The position numbers and the translations under genes are program-made. 64,000 bases of DNA from Imperialibacter sp040222815 (GTDB lineage: Bacteria; Bacteroidota; Bacteroidia; Cytophagales; Cyclobacteriaceae), in contig NZ_JAVKCH010000013.1 in NCBI RefSeq assembly GCF_040222815.1, forward strand, positions 1 to 64,000, given 5' to 3'. Below the pieces are notes generated by a model. That model did no database searches, was not told the DNA's origin, and saw nothing but the letters and a program-made list of their open reading frames with translations. The first letter of the stretch is position 1. Each line of letters starts with the position of its first letter. Positions 51,384 through 59,763 of this stretch are shown piece by piece.

Positions 51384-51499
51384 CAAAAGTCAAAGAAAAT
51401 TTAACGCTCTGGGCCTTTACGCTCACCAGCTCACCAAATTTTCTACCCACCCTCCAGGGCGGATAGGCTGTCTGGGCTAGATTTAGCAGAAAGGCAATC

Positions 51500-51523
51500 C
51501 TCCAGGGGTTAGAACCCCTGGAG
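51500..51523. repeat. Perfect palindrome with 2-nt loop
   Basis: CTCCAGGGGTT (51500-51510) and AACCCCTGGAG (51513-51523) with an AG loop. The geometry is the same as at 28630-28653. It lies just after the aldolase/dehydrogenase stop codon. Confidence 0.6.
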
Positions 51524-51537
51524 CGATTGAAACTTTT

Positions 51538-53646
51538 TTATCTGACGAAAGCAGCAGCCACGCCGCCGTCGACGTTCAATATATTGCCGGTGCTTTTGCT
51601 AAGCAAGCCGCCGGTAAAAGCAAAGACTGCATTGGCAATGTCCATTGTGCCGATGATTTCGTTGAGCAAAGTGCGTTTGGCATAGAAAGCAGGCAGTTCT
51701 TCAACCGTGATGCCATAAGCTTTTGCACGGCCTTCAGCCCATTTGCCTTCCCATATTTTGCTACCTTCAATGACGGCATCAGGATTCACGGTATTGACTC
51801 TGATTTTCTCAGGTCCAAGTTCTGCGGCCAGCAGCCTGGTCATGTGGGCCTGGGCTGCTTTGGCTGAGCCATACACCACATTGTTTGGCCCGGAAACCAG
51901 TGCGTTTTTGCTAACGATATTCACCAGATCGCCGCCGAGCCCCTGTGCACGCAGAATATCGACACCAGCTTGCGACACCAAAAACTGTCCCTTGGTAAGC
52001 ACGTCCATTAGCAGGTCATAGTCCTGCTCAGAAGTGTCGGTGATCGATTTGCTGATAGCCAGCCCTGCTGAGTTCACAATTACATCGACGCCTCCAAACT
52101 CCAGACAAGCTTTTTTGAATGCCGCTTTGATGCTTTCAGGATTGGTGACGTCCATTTTTGCGTAGGTCGACACGTCTCTTTTGTAAGTCTTATTGGCTGC
52201 GGCCGCCCTGTCTTCGTCGATATCCGTGATAACTACACAGGCACCTTCGGCTGCCAGCTTGTCGGCAATTGCCTTTCCAATGCCACCGGCGCTTCCTGTG
52301 ATCAGCGCTACTTTGCGGGACATGGGTTGCTCCTTCGGCATGCGCTGCAGCTTGGCTTCTTCCAATAACCAGTATTCAATATCAAAAGCTTCCTGCAGAG
52401 GCAGGGCCACGTACTCAGAAATTGCTTCTGCTCCACGCATCACGTTAATGGCATTGATGTAGAATTCCGATGCCACCCTTGTTGTTTGCTTGTTTTTGGC
52501 AAAAGAGAACATGCCCACGCCAGGCCAGATAATAACGACCGGATTTGGATCACGCATGGCCGGGCTATTGCTGCGCTTGTGTTCGTTGTAATATTTCGCA
52601 TACATCTCTCTGTATGCCAGGAAATAAGGCTCAAGCTGTTTTTTGATGGCAGTTTTGTCACTAAGGTCTGCGTCTTTCGGCAAGTCAAGTACCAACGGTC
52701 TGATTTTGGTTCTCAGGAAGTGATCCGGGCAGCTAGTGCCAAGTGGCGCAAGCCGTTCAAGATCCTTGCTGTTGGCAAATTGCAGCACCTTTTCATCATC
52801 GGTAAAGTGGCCGACCATTCTGTCGTAGCTTGAAGCAAGTCCCCTCAAAACCGGAGCCAGCTGTGCTGCCTGGTCTTTTCTTTTTTCAGGAGAAAGAGAT
52901 TCCAGTATTTGGCCACCAAAAACCGGCCTTTTCTTCCCATAATTCTGCTCCAGGTACTCGCTCGCCATGTCGATCACCTCAAGGCTATTGATGTAGCAAT
53001 CATAGGCTGTGTCGCCCCAGGTGAACAGCCCGTGGCCGCCCAGCATGATGCCTCTGATGCCAGGATTGTCAGCCAGCGACTGCTTCAACTGAAGCCCCAG
53101 GTCAAAGCCAGGGCGCTGCCATGGCACCCAGGAAATCTGGCTTTTGAAAAGTTCTTTTGTTATTTTTTCCCCGTCCTTGGAAGCAGCAATGGCTATGGCC
53201 GCATCAGGGTGGAGGTGGTCAATGTGTTTGAAGGGCAGGAAGCCATGCAAGGGTGTGTCGATTGACGGAGCCTTGGAGTCGAGGTCGTAGATACAATGGT
53301 TGAAAAGTGCTACCATTTCGTCTTCGAACTCTAGCCCACGGTACACATTTTCCAGTGACCTGAGCTTGTCGTTGTACAGCCCGGCCAATCCACTGCGGGT
53401 AAGCGTGCCTATGTCACCTCCTGAGCCTTTAATCCACATTACTTCCACTTCCTTGCCGGTAAGTGGGTCTTTCTCCATGGTTTTGCAGCTGGTATTGCCA
53501 CCGCCGTAGTTGGTGATGCGCAGATCGGCACCGAGAATGTTGGAGCGATAGAGGAGGAGAGCGACTTCATCGCCTTTTAGCTGGGCCGCTTTTGCGTCGT
53601 CCCATAGGTAGTTGACGTGTTTGAATGTTTTTGCGGGTGCACTCAT
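51538..53646 (-). CDS. rhaE: Rhamnulose-1-phosphate aldolase / lactaldehyde dehydrogenase fusion
   Basis: A 702-residue bifunctional protein. Residues about 1-420 are a class II aldolase domain with zinc-type histidines in FKHIDHLHPDAAIAI and LGGHGLFTWG. Residues about 440-702 are a complete SDR with TGSAGGIG, NSAG and YGSAKAAQ (Tyr/Lys). The known fused enzyme cleaves L-rhamnulose-1-phosphate to dihydroxyacetone phosphate and L-lactaldehyde, then oxidises the aldehyde to L-lactate. Length fits the family (about 700). L-lactate is then the substrate of LutABC encoded downstream. Confidence 0.92.
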   Translation of the reverse strand: MSAPAKTFKHVNYLWDDAKAAQLKGDEVALLLYRSNILGADLRITNYGGGNTSCKTMEKDPLTGKEVEVMWIKGSGGDIGTLTRSGLAGLYNDKLRSLENVYRGLEFEDEMVALFNHCIYDLDSKAPSIDTPLHGFLPFKHIDHLHPDAAIAIAASKDGEKITKELFKSQISWVPWQRPGFDLGLQLKQSLADNPGIRGIMLGGHGLFTWGDTAYDCYINSLEVIDMASEYLEQNYGKKRPVFGGQILESLSPEKRKDQAAQLAPVLRGLASSYDRMVGHFTDDEKVLQFANSKDLERLAPLGTSCPDHFLRTKIRPLVLDLPKDADLSDKTAIKKQLEPYFLAYREMYAKYYNEHKRSNSPAMRDPNPVVIIWPGVGMFSFAKNKQTTRVASEFYINAINVMRGAEAISEYVALPLQEAFDIEYWLLEEAKLQRMPKEQPMSRKVALITGSAGGIGKAIADKLAAEGACVVITDIDEDRAAAANKTYKRDVSTYAKMDVTNPESIKAAFKKACLEFGGVDVIVNSAGLAISKSITDTSEQDYDLLMDVLTKGQFLVSQAGVDILRAQGLGGDLVNIVSKNALVSGPNNVVYGSAKAAQAHMTRLLAAELGPEKIRVNTVNPDAVIEGSKIWEGKWAEGRAKAYGITVEELPAFYAKRTLLNEIIGTMDIANAVFAFTGGLLSKSTGNILNVDGGVAAAFVR

Positions 53647-53869
53647 GGTATTATTGAATTAAAAGTTTTGTTGTCATTGTTAAGTTAAGAACGGACTGTT
53701 GCCAAGAGAATGCTTCGACAGGCCCAGCGTGACATCCGTTTCGGGCATTATACTTCAAAAATCAACATCTGTAGCTGCATCACTGTCATGCACTATACTG
53801 CATGCGCTGTTTTTTTGTGTTTAATATATTTGTAACATTGATTGTTGGTGAATAAACCCTAATAGTGCG
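53647..53869. other. Divergent rhamnose regulatory region
   Basis: 223 bases between the aldolase fusion and the GntR regulator, transcribed apart. It contains the inverted repeat at 53787-53804 and, on the plus strand, a perfect -7-type element TATATTTG at 53825-53832 about 38 bases before the regulator start. No -33 TTTG lies at the expected distance. Confidence 0.5.
53787..53804. promoter_or_regulatory. Candidate operator for the GntR regulator
   Basis: CATGCA (53787-53792) and TGCATG (53799-53804) form a perfect inverted repeat around CTATAC. The 18-base site lies centrally in the divergent region and upstream of the regulator's -7 element. Size and symmetry suit a dimeric GntR-family repressor. 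Confidence 0.5.
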
Positions 53870-54901
53870 TTGGAAGAGCTGTTGCTGGATATTAAAGAGA
53901 AGTCGAGTGTGCCTAAGTACAAGCAGATTGTAGGCAGTGTCATTTCAAGTATTGAAGCTGGCAAAATCAAGTATGGGCAGAAGCTGCCATCCATCAATCA
54001 GGTGAGCTACGATTACCTTCTTGCCCGGGATACAGTGGAGAAGGCATACAATGAGCTGAAAGAGCTTGGCGTAATAGCAGCGGTGAAGGGCAAGGGGTAT
54101 TACATTAGCAACTCGGCGCCTAAATCGCAACTCAAGGTGCTCATGCTCTTCAATAAGTTGAGTACTTATAAGAAGGAGATATACAATTCCATTGCCCAGG
54201 AGTTGGGAGAAAAAGCCCACATCGATTTTTTTGTTTACCACTGCGATTTTGAGCTTTTTGAGAAGATACTTACCGAGCACCTTACTGGCTATAGCTATTT
54301 TGTACTAATGCCCCACTTTGCCGAGGTAGATGTGAAAAAGCTGAATGTTTTGTTGGCGAAAATACCCAGGGAGAAAATAATTATTCTGGATAACCGCATA
54401 GAAGGAGTAAATCACTTTAGTGGCTGCGTTTATCAGGACTTCAAAATGGATATTTATAACGCCCTGTCGGAAGCCAAAGAAAAGCTGAGCCGCTACAAAA
54501 AGCTTATCCTTGTGTTTCCCGAAAACGAAACGTATCCCTACACCAAAGACATTGTCACAGGTTTCAGAAGATTTTGTGGGTTCAGCAACGTGCCCCATGA
54601 GATTATCAGCGAAATAGGTTCTGAACACGTGATTGAAAGGAATACGGCTTATGTGGTCATTGAAGAAAGTGATCTTGTGAACCTTATCAAGCTTCAGCGG
54701 GCCAATGGAATGGAGCTGGCCAAAGATGTTGGTATTATTTCGTACAATGACACCCCGCTCAAGGAAGTGCTTAGCGACGGCATTTCGGTGATTACCACTG
54801 ATTTTCGCAAAATGGGCCAGCTGGCAGCAAAGGCGATGCTGGAGAACAAGCCCATTGAGGTGAAAAACGACTTTCGGTTTATTGAGAGGAAGTCGGTTTA
54901 A
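53870..54901 (+). CDS. GntR family regulator with LacI-type sugar-binding domain
   Basis: A 343-residue regulator starting at a TTG (no in-frame ATG or GTG nearby); MEELLLDIKEKSSVPKYKQI is the usual start of the wing-HTH. The GntR DNA-binding domain (about 10-80, ending GKGYYISN) is followed by a periplasmic-binding-protein-like effector domain (about 88-335, with VGIISYNDTPLKEVL and GQLAAKAML). Such GntR/LacI hybrids regulate sugar operons in Bacteroidota. Divergence from the rhamnose genes suggests L-rhamnose or a phosphorylated intermediate as effector. Confidence 0.88.
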   Translation: MEELLLDIKEKSSVPKYKQIVGSVISSIEAGKIKYGQKLPSINQVSYDYLLARDTVEKAYNELKELGVIAAVKGKGYYISNSAPKSQLKVLMLFNKLSTYKKEIYNSIAQELGEKAHIDFFVYHCDFELFEKILTEHLTGYSYFVLMPHFAEVDVKKLNVLLAKIPREKIIILDNRIEGVNHFSGCVYQDFKMDIYNALSEAKEKLSRYKKLILVFPENETYPYTKDIVTGFRRFCGFSNVPHEIISEIGSEHVIERNTAYVVIEESDLVNLIKLQRANGMELAKDVGIISYNDTPLKEVLSDGISVITTDFRKMGQLAAKAMLENKPIEVKNDFRFIERKSV

Positions 54902-54905
54902 CCTA

Positions 54906-55874
54906 TTAACCCCACTTTCTTAACCCCAGCAACTTCTCCCCCAGCTCAGTAAGTTCCGCCGTTTCATAGTGCCTTTCCTCCCATTTTCTTGGATCTCCGG
55001 GGAAAGCATAGCCTTCTGGTGTTTTTCGTTTTTGCCATGATTCGATGCGCCATTGTCTGAGCTTTTCATCGTGTTCCCTCGCTGGCATCATAGAGAGGTA
55101 CTGTGCTATGCGCACCTTGTTGCCGCTCGTGTTGGGACGGATGCCATGAGGGAGCAGGCTGCTGAAAATAAGTAGATCGCCTGGCTCAAGCTTCACTTTT
55201 GCGACCTCAAACCCTGATATATCGGGTTTGAAAGGATCACGGTCTTTGGGTTGAGTGAGCTTCCAGGTCTCGTAAGTACGGAAAAGCTCCGGCACGCACT
55301 GAAAGCCGCCAATGTTTTCGTCGGTTTGGTCACTAAGAGCCAGCACACCCTGCACATTCTGAGGCTTGGTTTCGGGGTCGTAGTCCCAGTGCATAAATCC
55401 TTTGAAGTCGTGACCCGGCCGCAAAGGCAGGTTAAGGTTGGCTCGGTCGATAGTGACCCAAAGCTTTTCTGTTCCCCAAATGTCTACAAAAGCATCGTAC
55501 ACTTTGGGAGTTTGCCGGTTGTCCCACAGGTACTGATGATTAAAGATTTCTACCATGCCGCTGTGTTGCAGTTCTTTCATTTCCATCAGCGCCCGTGGAG
55601 GTGCATACCATGTGTCCGGGTTGGCGGGATCTTTTTCTTCAAACTCCCAAATCAGCTGCGCCAGCCTCTCAGTTTGCGGTTTTGGCACAGCCTGCTTGAT
55701 CACAATGTAGCCGTTACTTATCCAAAATGTCCAATCCGCCTCACTCAACACCCTGAGGGGGTGTCCATTGGATCGGTCGTTGAGATGGAAGGTCTGATCA
55801 ATCGCCGTCGATTGATTTTGCTCGCCTTTGCTGGGATCGAACGGTTGGTAGAATTTGGAAGTAGCCGCTTTCAT
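54906..55874 (-). CDS. Phytanoyl-CoA dioxygenase (PhyH) family protein
   Basis: A 322-residue cupin-fold protein of the Fe(II)/2-oxoglutarate dioxygenase type. The metal facial triad is visible as HWDYDP (His, Asp) and LLPHGIRPN (distal His), and RIAQYLSMMPA contains the 2-oxoglutarate-binding Arg. The N-terminal ISNGYIVIKQAVP is the family start block. The substrate is unknown. Its location between the rhamnose regulator and a rhamnosidase hints at hydroxylation or removal of a substituent on a sugar or small metabolite. It converges on the GntR gene with a five-base gap. Confidence 0.85.
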   Translation of the reverse strand: MKAATSKFYQPFDPSKGEQNQSTAIDQTFHLNDRSNGHPLRVLSEADWTFWISNGYIVIKQAVPKPQTERLAQLIWEFEEKDPANPDTWYAPPRALMEMKELQHSGMVEIFNHQYLWDNRQTPKVYDAFVDIWGTEKLWVTIDRANLNLPLRPGHDFKGFMHWDYDPETKPQNVQGVLALSDQTDENIGGFQCVPELFRTYETWKLTQPKDRDPFKPDISGFEVAKVKLEPGDLLIFSSLLPHGIRPNTSGNKVRIAQYLSMMPAREHDEKLRQWRIESWQKRKTPEGYAFPGDPRKWEERHYETAELTELGEKLLGLRKWG

Positions 55875-55939
55875 CAGTCAAAAGTTACCTAAAACGCCTG
55901 TCATTGATGGTGCCACGGCTTAATTTTTTAGCTCTCCTA

Positions 55940-58900
55940 CTACTTGCCGCTCGCAAATTCGTAGCTGCCGGGCTGTAGCTCATACACTACTTTGCCGTTA
56001 TCAAACCTCACGAATGCAATACCTTTCGATTTAGCGACAGGCTTGCCTCCTTCAGAGATGTCTTTGATAGAAGATGCTGGCAGGTAAAGTGTGGCGGAAG
56101 TATTGGGAGGCACAGTGGTTGCGTATGTTAGCCTGTTGCCTTCCACTTTCCAGCTGCTTTCTATTCTTCCATACATCGAGTCATAATATCCTTTCGCCCA
56201 GGTCATTTGCCCGGTGGGGTCAGGAGTGGGTTGCAAAACGAAATGCTTGAAAGCCGGGCTATCGGGGTCTCTTTGGATGCCAAGAGAATAGTTGTACATC
56301 CACGCACCCACAGCTCCGAAAGAATAATGGTTGAAGGAATTCATGCTGTTGTTGCCGCCGAAGCCATCCTCAACCGTATAGGAGTTGAGTCGTTCCCAGA
56401 TAGTAGTGGCACCGTTGACGACAGAGTAGAGCCAGGAGGGGTAGCTGGTTTGCTGCAATAGCTTGTAAGCCAGGTCACTTCTCCCGTTTTCTGAAAGTGC
56501 TTCGGTGATTGAGGCGGTACCAATGAATCCAGTCATGAGAGAATAAGCTGGCCTGGTAGCTCCACCGTCGTCGGTGTTTTGGCGCTCGACCGTTGCTGCC
56601 AGGTGCTGGATGGCGTGCGGTACGTTTTCTGCATTGAAAGCGCCCAGTGCTAAAGGAATAGCATAACTCGCCTGTGTGTCCATGAGCTGCCCTTCGTCCG
56701 ACGTATCGTCGTCAGGGGTTTGCCCTGGAGGGCCAAACCTTGGTGCCCTGAACCCCGACTTAACTGTTTTGTGCGTGGCTTTGTCGACATATTTGGTATT
56801 GAAGAAGGCCTTGCGTTCCTCACGTTGTGCCAGAAAGGTTTTGGCTTCATCGGCGTGACCTAAGATGTTGGCTGTTTTCGCCAGAATTTCCAGGTCGTAT
56901 ATTTGGTAAGCTGTCCAAAACAGTGTGTTGTCGTTTTTGTTGTTTTCCGGACTCAGCCAGTCGCCCAATGGGCCTTCGTTAAGAATGCCTGTCCTGGAAT
57001 CCACCTTTGATACCAGAAAAGCTGCGTATCTTTTCATAGCACCGTAGTGCTCTCTCAGCAGTTCCACATCGCCGTACTGTTGGTAGGTTTCCCAGGCTAC
57101 AATAATGCCTGCACTTCCCCAGAGCGTACCGCCAAAGCCACCCCCAACAGGCGCTACGTCGGTAAAGCGGCCATCCTCTCTTTGAATATCTCGCATGGCC
57201 AGCAAATGCCTGCGAAGGAAGAGGTCATTGTCTGCCAGGTAGGTGGAGGCGCCTGAAAACACATTGATGTCTCCACTCCAGCCCATTCTTTCATTCCGGG
57301 CCGGTGTATCCGTTGGGATCGACAGGAAATTGCCCCGCATCGACCAGGTAATATTTTCCCAGAGCTTGTTCACCAGGTCGTTGGAGGTTTGGTAACTGGA
57401 GGCAAGCTCCTGAATGGAACTCACCACCATGCCCTTCACGCTTTCCAGCGGAAGTGCTTTTTCGATGCCTGTGATCTCGAGGAATCGGTAGCCGTGGAAC
57501 GTGAACCTTGGCTGGATGGTTTCCTCGCCTCCTTTCAATATCCAGGTATCCTGTGTTAGTGCTGCCCGAATATTTTCCAACATGATCATGCCCACGTTGT
57601 TACCGTATTCGTCAAGTGACGGATATTTTACTTCCGCATACCTCATGGTGATTTTGTTTCCGGTTCTGCCATTCAATGAAATATTGGGAAAGCCTACCAT
57701 GTTTTGACCCATATCGTATACAAAGACACCTGGCCTGACTTCTTCTACACTTTTAGCAGTTAGCGTCTTAACGATTGATGGATTGGCTCCCATTTGCCCG
57801 ACTAGTTGAAGGTGGTCATAGTCAAACGTGGTTGGCCCGCCTCTGCCCGGGAAGGTGCCCAAGTATGCTGTGCCTTTTAGAGGTACTTCTACTGCTGGTT
57901 TCCAATTAGCGTCATTGTAGTCTGCGGTCGCCCATCCATTCACTTTTTCCTCTAATGTGGCATCGTATACTTCGCCTTGAAAAAAGCTCCCGACTCTAAT
58001 AGGGCCCTGTGTGAAAAGCTTCCAGGCGTCAGGCTTTGTAGTGATCACCTGCTCGCTTCCGTCGGCATAGGTAACCACTAGCTTAGCAAGCAGCGACTGC
58101 CTGTCTCCAAAGTAGTTCCAGCTTTCACCACTGTAGGTAATGTTACCACTCCACCAACCCTCGCCCAGCCAGGCACCTACCGCATTTGCCTTCCCCGCCA
58201 CCATCTTATCTGTGACGTCGTAGGTTTGGTACATATGGGTCTTGTTGTACTGCGTAAGACCAGGGTTGAAGTAGTCGTTGCTGATTCTCTTGCCGTTGAT
58301 ATACATTTCGTAAATGCCTCTTGCTGTCACATAAAGTCTTGCTTTAGCGATGGCCTTGTCCTCTGTCGAAAATTTGGTTCGGAGCATTGGTGTGGCGTTT
58401 CGGCTGGGGTTTGCTATTACCGTGGTTCCATCTACAACATAAGCGCCGTTAGCAATGCCAAAGCCTGTTTTTGTACCGTTAAGGAAGTTTGAAAACACGC
58501 CTTTGTAGCTTGAGATGGAAGCAAGATTTTCTTTGAAAACGGCATTGGAGGGAAAGCGGAAGTTTTTTATCTCAACGGAGGAAAAAGAAGCTTTTTGCTC
58601 CCTGTCGGCGGAGAATCCAATATCAGCGACCATGGGAAAGCTGATGAAGTTATTGCCCAGGCCTACTGGATTAAGGTTCAAGCCTCTCGGAGCAAATGGA
58701 CTTGGGTTGGGGTCATCACTTTTGGTGATCAGATGCTCTGCGTCGTTGCCATCGATAAAAATCTCAAACACACCAAAGTTGCAGTCGGCATAAAATGTAT
58801 GTGGGGCGTACTTATTGGTGTTGTTAACAAGCGTAAGGGGGAGTTGATAGCTTTTAAATGGGACGCCCACCTCATCTTCTGGCGCATAGCCGACCCTGTA

Positions 58901-59596
58901 AATATTAAAGCGGGCCAAACCCGCCGGAGTGCCATCTACTTTTGAAATGTCAAGTTCGAATTTGATGTAGCTTTCATTCTCACCGTTCTGCACGCCCAGG
59001 ATGTTCATGTCTTTGTCCATGAGTCGGCTGTCGTTGGCGCCGAAGATGAAGCCAGCCCTGGTTGAGCCCGAGGCTTTGTCCATCTGAAGTTGATAGCTTA
59101 GTTTAAAGACCGACAAGTGGTGTGAGTAGAAGACCAGGTCGTCATCGCCGCCACCAATCCAGGTGGCTCCGCTCCAGGCTGATAGATTCGGGTCGGGATT
59201 CATCAGACCTGTTTCGAACCACGAAGATGCAGAGGCATTTGTTTTTTGGTTGCCCCATAAGGTTACCGTCCAGTTATATTTGGTGGTGGGCTGGAGGCTG
59301 GCACCGCCGTATGTAATGCCTAGCGCTTTATCACTTTCGATCTTGCCAGAGTTCCATACCTCATTTCCTTTTTCCGAAGCCACTACGATTTGATAGGCCG
59401 TTTGCATGAGCCCACGTGAATCATCCGAGCTCTGCATTTGCCAGCTAAAGCGTGGCTTTTCTACGTCAATTCCGAGAGGGGTTGTGGCATACTCTGTTTT
59501 AAGGTTAGCAACTTTGAAGGAAACCTGCGATAATAATGCATGAGTTGTCAGGAGTAGGAGAGAGAAAAGCACTCCTTTGATGTAGCGGTTTTTCAT
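55940..59596 (-). CDS. Alpha-L-rhamnosidase, GH78
   Basis: A 1218-residue exported enzyme. The ATG at 59596 gives a signal peptide (KGVLFSLLLLTTHALLSQ); an in-frame start six codons earlier is less suitable. Domains: a fibronectin-like N-terminal part (FKVANLKTEYATTPLGIDVEKPRFSW split over the domain), a rhamnosidase N domain (ARLYVTARGIYEMYINGKRI), a beta-sandwich, the (alpha/alpha)6 catalytic domain with the ARNERMGWSGD motif containing the general acid Glu, and a C-terminal beta domain. An extra insert of about 200 residues near 150-370 resembles a concanavalin-type module. It releases terminal L-rhamnose for the neighbouring rha operon. Confidence 0.93.
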   Translation of the reverse strand: MKNRYIKGVLFSLLLLTTHALLSQVSFKVANLKTEYATTPLGIDVEKPRFSWQMQSSDDSRGLMQTAYQIVVASEKGNEVWNSGKIESDKALGITYGGASLQPTTKYNWTVTLWGNQKTNASASSWFETGLMNPDPNLSAWSGATWIGGGDDDLVFYSHHLSVFKLSYQLQMDKASGSTRAGFIFGANDSRLMDKDMNILGVQNGENESYIKFELDISKVDGTPAGLARFNIYRVGYAPEDEVGVPFKSYQLPLTLVNNTNKYAPHTFYADCNFGVFEIFIDGNDAEHLITKSDDPNPSPFAPRGLNLNPVGLGNNFISFPMVADIGFSADREQKASFSSVEIKNFRFPSNAVFKENLASISSYKGVFSNFLNGTKTGFGIANGAYVVDGTTVIANPSRNATPMLRTKFSTEDKAIAKARLYVTARGIYEMYINGKRISNDYFNPGLTQYNKTHMYQTYDVTDKMVAGKANAVGAWLGEGWWSGNITYSGESWNYFGDRQSLLAKLVVTYADGSEQVITTKPDAWKLFTQGPIRVGSFFQGEVYDATLEEKVNGWATADYNDANWKPAVEVPLKGTAYLGTFPGRGGPTTFDYDHLQLVGQMGANPSIVKTLTAKSVEEVRPGVFVYDMGQNMVGFPNISLNGRTGNKITMRYAEVKYPSLDEYGNNVGMIMLENIRAALTQDTWILKGGEETIQPRFTFHGYRFLEITGIEKALPLESVKGMVVSSIQELASSYQTSNDLVNKLWENITWSMRGNFLSIPTDTPARNERMGWSGDINVFSGASTYLADNDLFLRRHLLAMRDIQREDGRFTDVAPVGGGFGGTLWGSAGIIVAWETYQQYGDVELLREHYGAMKRYAAFLVSKVDSRTGILNEGPLGDWLSPENNKNDNTLFWTAYQIYDLEILAKTANILGHADEAKTFLAQREERKAFFNTKYVDKATHKTVKSGFRAPRFGPPGQTPDDDTSDEGQLMDTQASYAIPLALGAFNAENVPHAIQHLAATVERQNTDDGGATRPAYSLMTGFIGTASITEALSENGRSDLAYKLLQQTSYPSWLYSVVNGATTIWERLNSYTVEDGFGGNNSMNSFNHYSFGAVGAWMYNYSLGIQRDPDSPAFKHFVLQPTPDPTGQMTWAKGYYDSMYGRIESSWKVEGNRLTYATTVPPNTSATLYLPASSIKDISEGGKPVAKSKGIAFVRFDNGKVVYELQPGSYEFASGK

Positions 59597-59763
59597 GTAA
59601 GTAGGTGTTGGCAAGTAATATACAACTTTTGGGTTTTTCCAGATCGATTAAAGTGTCAAATTAACATAATGAAATAGCCGCCGTGTCCTGCACTGTGCTG
59701 TTTATGAATGATCACATAAATCACTAAATTGAATGTGGTTATACTATTTATACACTACCTACA

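Larger units (their letters stand above)
51296..51537. other. Intergenic region with two inverted repeats
   Basis: 242 bases between the aldolase/dehydrogenase gene and rhaI, both on the minus strand. It contains inverted repeats at 51358-51383 and 51500-51523 but no gene. It could contain a separate promoter for rhaI. No typical -33/-7 pair was recognised. Confidence 0.4.

Noticed and set aside
55251..55892. 213-residue plus-strand frame
   Set aside because: It is antisense to the dioxygenase gene, whose metal-binding motifs are clear.
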